Assembly: GCA_964445105.1 (NCBI GenBank)
Contig: CAYUJS010000001.1
Coordinates: forward strand, 1 to 64,000
Length of the DNA stretch: 64,000 nt
Direction of reading: 5' to 3'
Source of the DNA: CAWBNS01 sp964445105
Lineage (GTDB): Bacteria; Chlamydiota; Chlamydiia; Chlamydiales; JAJFMA01
Position 1 is the stretch's first letter. The number at the start of each line of letters is the position of its first letter. This document shows, in pieces, positions 25,709 through 33,643 of the stretch. The position numbers were made by a program, and so were the translations under genes. The notes below the pieces were generated by a model. That model saw only the letters and a list, made by a program, of their open reading frames with translations. It was not told the origin of the DNA and did not search any database.

Positions 25709-26957
25709 GGCTTGGCCTCCTTACTTCGATGAGCTCGGTTGTTTTAAGAGGATCTTTTCCCTGCCACCAGGCCTGCGTAGGCGGGGTGATGCGCGTTCCT
25801 TTGGTTTGCAGGAATTGGAAAATCGCCTCAAATTTACGGTTAGGCAAGCCCATTAAAGCGGGATCGCTACCTTCGTCGAAGAAATGTCGAAAGGAGGGCA
25901 TAATACTGCCAGGGCTCTCTGTGCGGGGCTCCCAAAAGTGTACTTTATGCCAATCTCGGCTAGGGCGCTTCACACCCGCGCGCGCAAGGTCTGGGCCGAT
26001 GCGTCTGGTGCCGGGAAACGAAATGTTGTCGTAGATATATTCGTTTCCTGAAGAAGGTGGGGCGGCAAAGGAATCAGAGCCGTTCAATACACAATCTTGG
26101 ATAAGAGTGCGGTTTTGGATGGTGTGGCAGTACCAGCAGCCTTCGGTGGCAAATAGGTGCTCGCCCAATTGAATAAGCTCTTTTCGTGAAACGAAGCCGA
26201 GATCAGGGCCGGTCAGTTCCTCGATGGTGCGTATGGGCTGCCCGTGGGGATCGTACTGGTATGCTTTTAGGCCGGAAAAAGTGTAAAAACGTACGCGATA
26301 TTCCTGTGGGTTGGAAATATAGATGACTCCCGGGTCTCTGAAGTACGTCTGTTGTTTTTTGTTGTCGAGAATTTCAAAGTTTTCACTCGCATATTGTTCT
26401 ATCTCGGTTTTGCCAACAGCAAACGCTTCGGTTCCTTTGGGCGCATAGAGTTCGTAGATGCTGTAGTCGGGTGCTGATTGGGTGGTATCTTGAGTGCTTT
26501 TTGCCCATTTTTTGCGTAGAGAGGTGCGTAGCTTTTCGGCTGCGGTCTGGGCTTTGAATTCTCCCTCTTGGGGCTGTCTTAGCATGAGGAGCCGCGGGCT
26601 TAGCTTGGTTTTTTTCTCTTCCAGGCGAGTGATGTAAGGCTCGAGCTCTGGAGGGGCGACAATACGCAGGTTTTCCTCTTCTAAGAAAGCGAGGAGCGTG
26701 TAATCGTTTTTAAGGTGGTAGACGAATTCAAGATCCTGCTTCCCTGTTGACGGTTGCGCTATGTAGAAATTTGGGTCGGAGATTTCATACATTTGCACTT
26801 GAAAATGGCTTGAGGGTTGAATCCAACTGGGGTCAACGAGATTGGGCGCGACGATGACCGCACCGATGGTAGTAGCTAAAATAACCAAAACATAAATGAC
26901 GAAGCGGCCAGAAGATCTCTCCATGCGGTAGGGAGCATGCCCGTCTTGTTGACTCAT
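25698..26957 (-). CDS. ccoO: cbb3 oxidase monohaem subunit CcoO with a large N-terminal insertion
   Basis: 419 residues, about twice the usual 200-240. One membrane helix (FVIYVLVILATTIGAVIVAP) anchors the protein near the N-terminus. About 200 residues of hydrophilic sequence without haem motifs follow. The cytochrome c part comes last: GEHLFATEGCWYCHT carries the CXXCH, with RRIGPDLARAG and the axial-Met region SPGSIMPSF. In other bacteria CcoO receives electrons through CcoP; with CcoP reduced here, this extra segment might dock a soluble cytochrome, which is inference. Its ATG overlaps the ccoN stop by 4 bases. Confidence 0.88.
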   Translation of the reverse strand: MSQQDGHAPYRMERSSGRFVIYVLVILATTIGAVIVAPNLVDPSWIQPSSHFQVQMYEISDPNFYIAQPSTGKQDLEFVYHLKNDYTLLAFLEEENLRIVAPPELEPYITRLEEKKTKLSPRLLMLRQPQEGEFKAQTAAEKLRTSLRKKWAKSTQDTTQSAPDYSIYELYAPKGTEAFAVGKTEIEQYASENFEILDNKKQQTYFRDPGVIYISNPQEYRVRFYTFSGLKAYQYDPHGQPIRTIEELTGPDLGFVSRKELIQLGEHLFATEGCWYCHTIQNRTLIQDCVLNGSDSFAAPPSSGNEYIYDNISFPGTRRIGPDLARAGVKRPSRDWHKVHFWEPRTESPGSIMPSFRHFFDEGSDPALMGLPNRKFEAIFQFLQTKGTRITPPTQAWWQGKDPLKTTELIEVRRPSHDP

Positions 26958-28387
26958 GGGGCCCCCGCGCTATCCCAACGAGAGCTTTTGCGGGATCCTA
27001 GCATAATGGTGCTAAAAACGTTCACCACGAAGAGCAGGTTAGCGGCGAGGATAGTGACGCCAGAGAAGGCGCGTATCGCCCACCAAAGGCGCATGTCGGA
27101 CACAGTTTGCGCGAAGGGCATTGAGGAGAGATTATTATGGTATTCGGCGTAGGTGGAGCCGTTAGCCCAACTCGCCCACTGCAGGCCTTGCAAAAAGCCT
27201 CCCACATGCAGAGAGAGAAACATCAGCATAGCCCCCATTAGGTTGAGGTTGAAATGCCAATCAGCGAGGCGTGCGGAGTAGAGAGGTTTGCCTGCAATGA
27301 CGGGTAGAGCACCGTAGATGCCAGCGATCGCAAAAAAGGTAAAGGTGCCGTACAGAGAAAGGTGGGCGTGGCCAATGACCCAGTCTGTTTTGGAAATGAT
27401 TTCATTCACGTTGCGTAGGGCCATGAGGGAACCTTGTACGCTAACGAGAAGGTAGAAAAGTACCCCCATGATGATGAATCGGATGGCTGGGATACGTAGG
27501 TAAGCGTTCCAGTTGTTTTGTAAAGTGGCAAAAAGGTTTGTCACAGCCGTGAAGACAGGGATAAAAAGTAGTCCAGAAAAAATGATAGCAACAGTCTGTA
27601 TCCATTGCGACATAGGGCCGTGGATGATGTGGTGCGCGCCCACCCAGCCGTAGGCGAACGCTATGGACCAGAAGCCCACTAAAGACAGTTTATGGCTGTA
27701 GATAGGGCTACCAGAGAGTTTTGGAAGGAAATAGTAGGCGATCGCCAGCCCCATCGGTGTAAAGACTAGTCCTACCAGATTGTGTACGTAGAAAAAACTT
27801 ACGTTAACACGACTCATACCGCCCGGTACGGTCAGGATGCCCCAATTCCCCAGGATCCAGGCTGTGGTGGTCCAGATAAGAGCTCCCATGATGTACCAGA
27901 GGGATACATACATTTTCTCATATTTGCGGTTAGCAATGGTCAGAAAGATGTTCAGCGCTACTAGTCCCACGGAAATGAGAAACATAAATTTCAGGGGGAG
28001 ATAGCCTAACCACATAGGGATTTCCGCATATTCCCAACCCCAATTAGTGCCAAACGGAAAGGAAAAAACGGCGGTGATGAGGGTAAACCACCAAAAGAGG
28101 CAATTCCATTTGGCCAGCGAAGGGCTCCAGATTGAGATCCCACAAAGGCGCTGCGTCATATAGTAGATTAGCCCCACGTCTGCCGACAGAAGCCATAGAA
28201 AGAGGATACCGTTTACGTGCACCGGTCGGAGTTTTCCAAAATGTACATATTCTCCCTTAAAATAATCCGGGAATACGAACGTATTATAGGCGATGAAAGT
28301 TCCCATCAACATAGCAAACGCCATAAAGCCAATGGCAGGATAGAGCATCCATTTTACACAAGTGTCGTCGTAGCGCGTTGTCATCAA
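26954..28387 (-). CDS. ccoN: cbb3-type cytochrome c oxidase catalytic subunit CcoN
   Basis: Haem-copper oxidase of the C family, reducing O2 with high affinity and pumping protons. 477 residues, full length, with about 12 helices. Signature pieces are RPVHVNGILFLWLLSADVG (haem ligand His), WVGAHHIIHGPMSQW (copper B His pair) and DWVIGHAHLSLYGTFTFFAI near helix X with the haem ligands. The operon ccoS-N-O-Q-P-like is tightly packed with overlaps. No ccoG, ccoH or ccoI lies here, so assembly genes must be elsewhere. Confidence 0.95.
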   Translation of the reverse strand: MMTTRYDDTCVKWMLYPAIGFMAFAMLMGTFIAYNTFVFPDYFKGEYVHFGKLRPVHVNGILFLWLLSADVGLIYYMTQRLCGISIWSPSLAKWNCLFWWFTLITAVFSFPFGTNWGWEYAEIPMWLGYLPLKFMFLISVGLVALNIFLTIANRKYEKMYVSLWYIMGALIWTTTAWILGNWGILTVPGGMSRVNVSFFYVHNLVGLVFTPMGLAIAYYFLPKLSGSPIYSHKLSLVGFWSIAFAYGWVGAHHIIHGPMSQWIQTVAIIFSGLLFIPVFTAVTNLFATLQNNWNAYLRIPAIRFIIMGVLFYLLVSVQGSLMALRNVNEIISKTDWVIGHAHLSLYGTFTFFAIAGIYGALPVIAGKPLYSARLADWHFNLNLMGAMLMFLSLHVGGFLQGLQWASWANGSTYAEYHNNLSSMPFAQTVSDMRLWWAIRAFSGVTILAANLLFVVNVFSTIMLGSRKSSRWDSAGAP

Positions 28388-28584
28388 TCTTGACCTGCAG
28401 AAGAAGATTCAGAAGATCGTTGAGGGGGTTTATCCAGGTTATGCATTGTTAGGTCCTCATCCTCATGGAATATCTGGTATTTTGTCTCCTCCGCATCCTC
28501 AAATTGCCCTATGCGTTGGTAGTACAAAAATACTGCCAGCCCGAAAAGCCCAAAGCCCAGTGTGGACAGGATCGCGAAAACCAT
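28384..28584 (-). CDS. ccoS: cbb3 oxidase maturation protein CcoS
   Basis: 66 residues. One helix (FAILSTLGFGLFGLAVFLYY) followed by the family signature GQFEDAEETKYQIFHEDED, matching the GQ(F/Y)DDLE...ILFDD pattern of CcoS, which helps insert haem b and copper into CcoN. It is unusual in being the first gene of the operon, ahead of ccoN, with a 4-base overlap. Confidence 0.85.
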   Translation of the reverse strand: MVFAILSTLGFGLFGLAVFLYYQRIGQFEDAEETKYQIFHEDEDLTMHNLDKPPQRSSESSSAGQD

Positions 28585-28712
28585 AGCGTCTGTTTCAGTT
28601 GTAAAAGCGGCAATCTATCAGACAAATATGTTTTTTACACAAGGGAGTTTTGGAGTAAACCTAAAATAGGGGTTTTTGCTATGTTTCCCCGAAAGCAACC
28701 TTGGAGAAAACT

Positions 28713-29318
28713 ATGTGGAAGTGGCCATTTATTGCGTGCACAATGCTAACAACAGCTTTAAATGCGGAGACAAAAGTCCTCGCTTTTTCGGGCAGTACCC
28801 GTGAGGATTCCGTAAACAAAAAGTTACTCTTGGAGGCCGTTAGTCTGGCACGTGAGATGGGTGCGGAAGTCACGGTGGTTGATCTTAAGGACTATCCTCT
28901 TCCATTTTATGATGCCGATTTTGAAGCTAAAGAAGGCATGCCAGAAAAAGCTAAGGAGCTGCGTCGACTGCTGGTGCAAAGCCAAGCCATCCTCATCGCC
29001 TCGCCTGAGTATAACGGTTCTGTATCTGCAGTTCTCAAAAATGTAATCGATTGGGTTTCGCGTGGCGAAAATGGACAGCCTTCGCGTGATGCGTTCAAAG
29101 GGAAAAAGGTCGTGCTCTTGAGCGCTTCTCCGGGCCCTACAGGCGGTTTGCGCGGTCTAGTGCATCTAAAAGCAATTGTAGAAAATATCGGCGGCAATGT
29201 CCTGCCTAAGCAGTTTTCTTTACCCCAGGCTTATAACGCCTTTGACGAGCAGAACCATCTTAAGAACCAAAAAACCAGGGAAGAACTGCGCCAGCTTGTG
29301 CAAAAACTAGGCAGTTAA
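28713..29318 (+). CDS. NADPH-dependent FMN reductase family protein with a signal-like N-terminus
   Basis: 201 residues from the ATG at 28713, chosen because TTGGAG lies six bases upstream (an in-frame TTG at 28701 is inside it). The FMN-binding flavodoxin-like fold shows as LAFSGSTREDSVNKKLL, SPEYNGSVSAVLKNVIDWVS and SASPGPTGGLRGL. The first 19 residues (MWKWPFIACTMLTTALNAE) look like a cleavable signal peptide, odd for this cytosolic family. It probably transfers electrons from NAD(P)H to flavins or quinones; substrate unknown. Divergent from the cbb3 operon, which may hint at a redox role. Confidence 0.85.
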   Translation: MWKWPFIACTMLTTALNAETKVLAFSGSTREDSVNKKLLLEAVSLAREMGAEVTVVDLKDYPLPFYDADFEAKEGMPEKAKELRRLLVQSQAILIASPEYNGSVSAVLKNVIDWVSRGENGQPSRDAFKGKKVVLLSASPGPTGGLRGLVHLKAIVENIGGNVLPKQFSLPQAYNAFDEQNHLKNQKTREELRQLVQKLGS

Positions 29319-29365
29319 TCACAGATTGCGTGCAAAAATAATTGTTTTTTTGGGTAATGCGAGTG

Positions 29366-29394
29366 TTGTGTTAAAACATTGATAACATTATAAT
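29366..29394 (+). promoter_or_regulatory. Sigma-70-type promoter for the paralogue pair
   Basis: TTGTGT at 29366-29371 and TATAAT at 29389-29394, spacer 17, 39 bases before the ATG at 29433. Confidence 0.6.
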
Positions 29395-29432
29395 AGTGCT
29401 TGTTTTTAAAAAATAGATCAAAAGGAATTGTT

Positions 29433-29987
29433 ATGGTTGGAGCTGAATCTCGGCAGTTCGCGGTCTTAGAGAGCGGAAGGTGGGGAATCCACGTTCATTT
29501 AGACACTCTATCGGTGACTGTGCAAGTTCCTGCACATCGAGGACAGCTAGTCGACTATGCAAGTAAAGTAGCTAGGGTGGCAGTGGGCGGGGCTTTTTGC
29601 TTTTATGCGTCTCCCAGCGCTTATAAATGCGGATTTATCTTAGGGGTCGGGCGTAGTTTTCTGGACTATGTAAATTTTAGCGATTTTCCAACGCGTGGCG
29701 TAGCTTTAGGATCTAAGGTCGTGCAATTTGCCCAGAGGGTCAGTTTTCCGGCCAATGTTGCTACGATCGCTTGCGGCGCACTGGTGGTGGGGGTGATAAG
29801 GTTGGTAATTCCTCAGTTTGTATTTGAGGCTGGAGTTGGGCTTGTAGGAATGGACCAGGGGTTCACGGACGGTTTCGATTGTACAGAGGTGGCGAAAGAG
29901 AAGTTTGGCGCATTTGCCTTAGCGATTTGGGATGCGCAGGTAAGGGCCTTAGTGGTGCCTCCCCCAGATAACGATGCGGCCTTTTAA
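29433..29987 (+). CDS. Hypothetical protein, first of a tandem paralogue pair (Inc-like layout)
   Basis: 184 residues from the ATG at 29433, with AAGGA six bases upstream; the in-frame codon at 29400 is a TTG without a site. Not recognised. Two hydrophobic segments (VAVGGAFCFYAS...CGFILGVG near residue 45-70 and VATIACGALVVGVIRLVIP near 115-135) separated by a short loop, no signal peptide. The bilobed hydrophobic pattern recalls chlamydial inclusion-membrane proteins, but the segments are farther apart than usual, so this is a suggestion only. Its neighbour at 30021 aligns along its whole length, including VAVG, CGF(I/V)LG(V/L)GR and Q-G-(F/Y)-x-DG. Confidence 0.7.
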   Translation: MVGAESRQFAVLESGRWGIHVHLDTLSVTVQVPAHRGQLVDYASKVARVAVGGAFCFYASPSAYKCGFILGVGRSFLDYVNFSDFPTRGVALGSKVVQFAQRVSFPANVATIACGALVVGVIRLVIPQFVFEAGVGLVGMDQGFTDGFDCTEVAKEKFGAFALAIWDAQVRALVVPPPDNDAAF

Positions 29988-30020
29988 ATTAGAAAACTTG
30001 CTCAAACAAGGAGATACTAA

Positions 30021-30569
30021 GTGAATTCATTTGTTCGGTTTAATGTTCAATATGAGGCCGGAAATATGCTGGGGGCTGAGTATGACCCAGCTGCTAGGCA
30101 GGTGAATATTCACATTCCTGCAACGAGGGACGAGGTTCTTAAATGGGCTAAGAAGGCTGTGAGGGTAGCTGTAGGGAGTGTTTTCTTTTTTCTTAGCAGG
30201 TCCGACAAAGGCTACCAGTGCGGTTTTGTTCTGGGTCTAGGAAGGGGTTGCTACGAATATATCAAACCGGGGATCCTTCCCCAATTTAGTTTTGCCTTTG
30301 GGGCCAAAATTACCAGATTTATAGAGCAAAATCCATTCCCCAGAAACGCGCTTGTCGTCGGCAGCGGAGCGGTGGTGTTTACTTGCGTTAAGCTGCTTAT
30401 GCCGAAGATTATCTTCGATGCTTGTCTTACGCTTGCAGGAGCTGCTCAGGGCTACGACGATGGTGCGGTGGCGGGAGAAAAGGGGGCGCGCTTACTTGGC
30501 ATCTTCTTGGAGCAACTTCAAGAGGCTAGAGCGAGAGAGAGAGAGACGGGTATTGACGTGATCAACTAA
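30021..30569 (+). CDS. Hypothetical protein, second of the tandem paralogue pair
   Basis: 182 residues. GTG at 30021 has AAGGAG seven bases upstream. It shares with the preceding gene VRVAVGSVFFFLS, QCGFVLGLGRGCYEY, FAFGAKITRF and AQGYDDG at matching positions, so the pair arose by tandem duplication and has since diverged to roughly one third identity by eye. Hydrophobic segments lie in the same places. The C-terminus is charged and helical (LEQLQEARARERETG). Function unknown. Likely co-transcribed with its partner, 33 bases apart. Confidence 0.7.
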   Translation: MNSFVRFNVQYEAGNMLGAEYDPAARQVNIHIPATRDEVLKWAKKAVRVAVGSVFFFLSRSDKGYQCGFVLGLGRGCYEYIKPGILPQFSFAFGAKITRFIEQNPFPRNALVVGSGAVVFTCVKLLMPKIIFDACLTLAGAAQGYDDGAVAGEKGARLLGIFLEQLQEARARERETGIDVIN

Positions 30570-30571
30570 GC

Positions 30572-31375
30572 TTACTTTGTCGCTGCCTCAAAAGCTGGTA
30601 GAACTGCTCCTTGGTAGCGTGAGAGAATGAAATTTTCCATTTTTTCTGAGGTCAGAGCCTCTTTCAAAGCTTGGATATCAGCGCGGTGTGCGTCACCTTT
30701 GCGGATCACCAGAATGTTCGCATAAGTGGAATGTTTATCTTCCAAAGCTAGTGCATCGGTGAGCGGCGCGAAGCCAGCCGCCAGAGCATAGTTTGTGTTT
30801 AGCACTGCAATGTCGGCGTCTTCAAGAGTGCGCGGCAGCATGGCGGCGTCGAGCTCTAAGAATATGATTTTTTTTGGATTTGCGACGATGTTGATGGATG
30901 TCGCCTGCAGATTGGCGGGGTTATTGAGTTCTATCCATCCTTGCTGCTTTAGTAGCAAAAGGGCGCGCGCCTCGTTCGTAGGATCATTCGGTATAGCAAT
31001 AATAGAGCCGTCTTTGAGATCAGCTAGTCGATTGATTTTCTTGGAGTAAAGACCCATGGGCTCGATTTCAATGGCGGCGATGCCTTCAATAGGGTAGTGG
31101 AATTGCTCTATTTGTGCGTTTAAGAAGGGCGCGTGCTGGAAAAAATTCGCGTCAACTTCCTGATGGGTCAATGCACGGTTAGGAATGTTGTAGTCGTCCA
31201 TAACGACGATATCGAGGTGAATGCCTTTTAGTTCTAGATCGGGTTTCACGAATTCTAGCATTTCAGCGTGCGGTACCGCGCTGGCAGCGATGCGTAGACC
31301 TTCGTGTTTTTTTGAGCAGCAGGTAAGAAACAGTAAATAGGCGGCCAAGATGGCTGTTAGGGCGTACTTAGTCAT
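30572..31375 (-). CDS. metQ: D-methionine-binding lipoprotein MetQ
   Basis: Substrate-binding lipoprotein of the MetNIQ methionine importer. 267 residues with a lipoprotein signal (hydrophobic stretch then LTCC), and the NlpA-family pattern: the start AVPHAEMLEFVKPDLELKGI, VDANFFQHAPFLNAQIEQ, MGLYSKKINRLADLKDG, AIPNDPTNEARALLLLKQ. It lies last in the metN-metI-metQ operon and overlaps metI by 8 bases. Convergent with the paralogue pair, only two bases between stops. Confidence 0.92.
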   Translation of the reverse strand: MTKYALTAILAAYLLFLTCCSKKHEGLRIAASAVPHAEMLEFVKPDLELKGIHLDIVVMDDYNIPNRALTHQEVDANFFQHAPFLNAQIEQFHYPIEGIAAIEIEPMGLYSKKINRLADLKDGSIIAIPNDPTNEARALLLLKQQGWIELNNPANLQATSINIVANPKKIIFLELDAAMLPRTLEDADIAVLNTNYALAAGFAPLTDALALEDKHSTYANILVIRKGDAHRADIQALKEALTSEKMENFILSRYQGAVLPAFEAATK

Positions 31376-32051
31376 CAGAAATATTTCCCCTTCGGTGGTT
31401 GATGCGGTCGGCGAGTGTTGTGCCCAGCCACTGTACCGCTTGTACTAAAAAGATGAGCAATACGACCGTAGTCACCATGATAAATGAGTTGAAGCGATTA
31501 TAGCCATATTGTATGGCTACTTGGCCTAAGCCGCCCCCGCCCACAAGGCCTGCCATTGCGCTGTAGCCGATAAGATTGACTACGGTCAGGGTGATCGTTG
31601 TAATAATGGCGGGGAGCGCTTCTGGTAAGAGTACCTTTTCGATGATCTGGCGGGTGGTCGACCCCATGACAATGGCCGCTTCGACGACGTGTCGGTCTAC
31701 CTCTTTCAAATTGGTTTCTATTAATTTGGCGACAAAGGGCGCTGCAGCGATAGTCAAGGGCACAATCGAGGCGGTCGTACCCAAGCTAGTACCGGTGAGC
31801 CAGCGGGTGAAGGGGACCAGGGCCACCATCAGGATGGCAAATGGGAAAGAGCGGCCGATGTTTACAATCGCTTCGAGGGCCTTGTGTAGGTATACCTGCT
31901 CTTTGAGATGGCCTCGGTTGGTTATTGTCAAAATAACGCCTAGGGGCAGCCCAATCAATACAGCAAAAAAAGTTGCTGAAAATACCATATAGAGAGTGTT
32001 CCAGAGCTGTAACGGTAGCAGTTTAAGCGCGAGGTCAATGTCAGCTTGCAT
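31368..32051 (-). CDS. metI: D-methionine ABC transporter permease MetI
   Basis: 227 residues, five to six membrane helices. It starts LPLQLWNTLYMVFSATFFAV and shows the family core LPEALPAIITTITLTVVNLIG with the EAA loop, then YSAMAGLVGGGGLGQVAI. Ends of the gene overlap metN (11 bases) and metQ (8 bases). Inner-membrane pore of the importer. Confidence 0.95.
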   Translation of the reverse strand: MQADIDLALKLLPLQLWNTLYMVFSATFFAVLIGLPLGVILTITNRGHLKEQVYLHKALEAIVNIGRSFPFAILMVALVPFTRWLTGTSLGTTASIVPLTIAAAPFVAKLIETNLKEVDRHVVEAAIVMGSTTRQIIEKVLLPEALPAIITTITLTVVNLIGYSAMAGLVGGGGLGQVAIQYGYNRFNSFIMVTTVVLLIFLVQAVQWLGTTLADRINHRRGNISDD

Positions 32052-33066
32052 GTTCTAGTACCTCATATCGGACTAATTTTTCAGTAAGGCTGTTTAAGGC
32101 GCATTGTAGGCCTTCAGGATCGCCTGTAAGTTCGATAATCAGAGTACCGACAATGACATTTTGCAAGTTGTCAATCCAACCTAGCAAAATATTTGCCTCG
32201 ACCTGATGGCCCCGGATTAGCTGCGAGATGATTGGTTCGCCAGCGGATTGCTGGGTGAACGATAGCCTCAGCAATTTGCGATTCGGTGAAGGTGCTTTGA
32301 AAAAACTGGCTGGGATTTCATGCGCAGAGCTTTCCAGAAAGTGCTTGGTTGTGGGGTGCCTGGGCTCTGCAAAGACATGCGAGACTAGCCCTTTTTCTAC
32401 GATTAGGCCCCCTTCTATTACGCCCACTTTATTGCAGATGCGTTTGATCACCTCCATCTCGTGAGTGATGAGGACAATAGTGATGCCCATTTTTTGATTC
32501 ACAGCTTTTAGCAGATCAAGGATCTCGCGGGTGGTTCTGGGGTCAAGCGCGGATGTTGCTTCGTCGCACAGAAGAAGTTCTGGGCCGTTTGCTAAGGCTC
32601 GCGCTATACCTACGCGTTGTTTCTCGCCGCCACTGAGTTGCGAGGGGTAGGCATCGTGTTTGCAGGACAAATTCACTAATGCAAGTAGCTCTTTGATGCG
32701 TTCGTGCTGGACGTTTTTGGCGATACCAGCCACCTCCATAGGGTAAGCGATATTTTCTGCGACCGTGCGTGAGCTGAGTAGGTTGAAATGTTGAAAAATC
32801 ATACCGATTTTTTTGCGGAATGCTCTGAGTGCATTTTTTTCCAAATGGGCGATGTCCTGCCCGTCTACTAGGATATAGCCCTTGGTGGGGCTTTCCAATC
32901 GGGCGAGGCAGCGAATTAGGGTTGATTTACCCGCACCGCTTAGCCCAATGATACCATAGATCTCTCCGCGCGCTACCTCGAGAGAGACCTCTTTTAATGC
33001 GCAAAATAGGCTGTGAGCCCGTTTGTAGCTTTTACTGATAGATTTGATTTCGATAAAAGAATTCAT
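32041..33066 (-). CDS. metN: Methionine ABC transporter ATPase MetN
   Basis: 341 residues. Walker A GLSGAGKSTLIRC, Q-loop FQHFNLLSSRTV, signature LSGGEKQRVGIARALA, Walker B LLLCDEATSALDP, switch His THEM. The last ~90 residues (QSAGEPIISQLIRGHQ and onward) form the NIL domain that binds methionine and inhibits transport when the internal pool is high, so regulation by trans-inhibition is expected. First gene of the operon. Confidence 0.96.
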   Translation of the reverse strand: MNSFIEIKSISKSYKRAHSLFCALKEVSLEVARGEIYGIIGLSGAGKSTLIRCLARLESPTKGYILVDGQDIAHLEKNALRAFRKKIGMIFQHFNLLSSRTVAENIAYPMEVAGIAKNVQHERIKELLALVNLSCKHDAYPSQLSGGEKQRVGIARALANGPELLLCDEATSALDPRTTREILDLLKAVNQKMGITIVLITHEMEVIKRICNKVGVIEGGLIVEKGLVSHVFAEPRHPTTKHFLESSAHEIPASFFKAPSPNRKLLRLSFTQQSAGEPIISQLIRGHQVEANILLGWIDNLQNVIVGTLIIELTGDPEGLQCALNSLTEKLVRYEVLEHAS

Positions 33067-33154
33067 TTAGCTCTCAAGTTGTGAATCAGTCTATCTTAAA
33101 AATCGGCTAGAGAAAAGCAATTGTCGCTTGGTTAGGTTACAAAAATTGAAAGTT

Positions 33155-33256
33155 CGGTTTTGCCGTTGGTGTAGCGGCTTGTCTATCCGTTTCGCGGCAG
33201 ACTAAGCCTGCTGTCAGACCTCGCTGAGCTGGTTTATTTTTTTAGCGGGAACCACT
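33155..33256 (-). repeat. Dispersed repeat, partial copy
   Basis: GCCTGCTGTCAGACCTCGCTGAGCTGG followed by TTTATTTTTTTAGCGGGAACCACT matches the right-hand half of the 46198-46350 copy in the same orientation. The left part (33155-33200) is recognisable only in pieces (CGGTTTTGCC, TATCCGT). It ends 18 bases before the trpR promoter. Confidence 0.6.
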
Positions 33257-33274
33257 TGTGTTGGCGAAAAGGCA

Positions 33275-33301
33275 TTGACATTCTGGAGTATTTGTTATAT
33301 C
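33275..33301 (+). promoter_or_regulatory. Promoter candidate for trpR
   Basis: TTGACA at 33275-33280 with TATATC at 33296-33301 (15-base spacer) or the overlapping TATCAC (17). It is close behind a repeat fragment. No convincing Trp operator palindrome was found. Confidence 0.45.
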
Positions 33302-33339
33302 ACTGTATGCCAATGACAAGCATCGTAAGGGATCTTCAT

Positions 33340-33639
33340 ATGACGTCGAAAAAAACGAAAACTGGCTGGAAACAATTTTTAGCTCTATGCACAAACAGTG
33401 ATTCGCCAAAGCTTTTGGATCAGCTATTTGACCTTCTTTTTACCTTGGATGAAAAGGATCAACTTAACGCACGTTGTTTGATTGTAAAAGCTTTGCTTGA
33501 GGGTAAGCTCACTCAAAGACAAATCGCCGAGGAACTTGGCGTCAGCATCAGTCAAATCACTCGCGGATCTAACGAACTGAAGACTGTTGATAAACAACTC
33601 TCGGAATACTTGAAGATCCAATTAGATGTGAAGGATTAG
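33340..33639 (+). CDS. trpR: Trp operon repressor TrpR
   Basis: 99 residues from the ATG at 33340 (MTSKKTKTGWKQFLAL), which has AGGG eight bases upstream; longer in-frame starts overlap the promoter. The helix-turn-helix LTQRQIAEELGVSISQITRGSNELK matches TrpR closely, including ITRGSN, and the helical core (DLLFTLDEKDQLNARCLIV) fits the family. TrpR binds DNA with L-tryptophan as co-repressor. No trp biosynthesis genes lie in the window; the next gene, 4 bases on, is a peptidase, which may itself be co-transcribed. Targets are unknown. Confidence 0.88.
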   Translation: MTSKKTKTGWKQFLALCTNSDSPKLLDQLFDLLFTLDEKDQLNARCLIVKALLEGKLTQRQIAEELGVSISQITRGSNELKTVDKQLSEYLKIQLDVKD

Positions 33640-33643
33640 TCTT

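Noticed and set aside
31576..31992. Plus-strand 138-residue frame opposite metI
   Set aside because: metI is certain, and the antisense frame is a compositional artefact.
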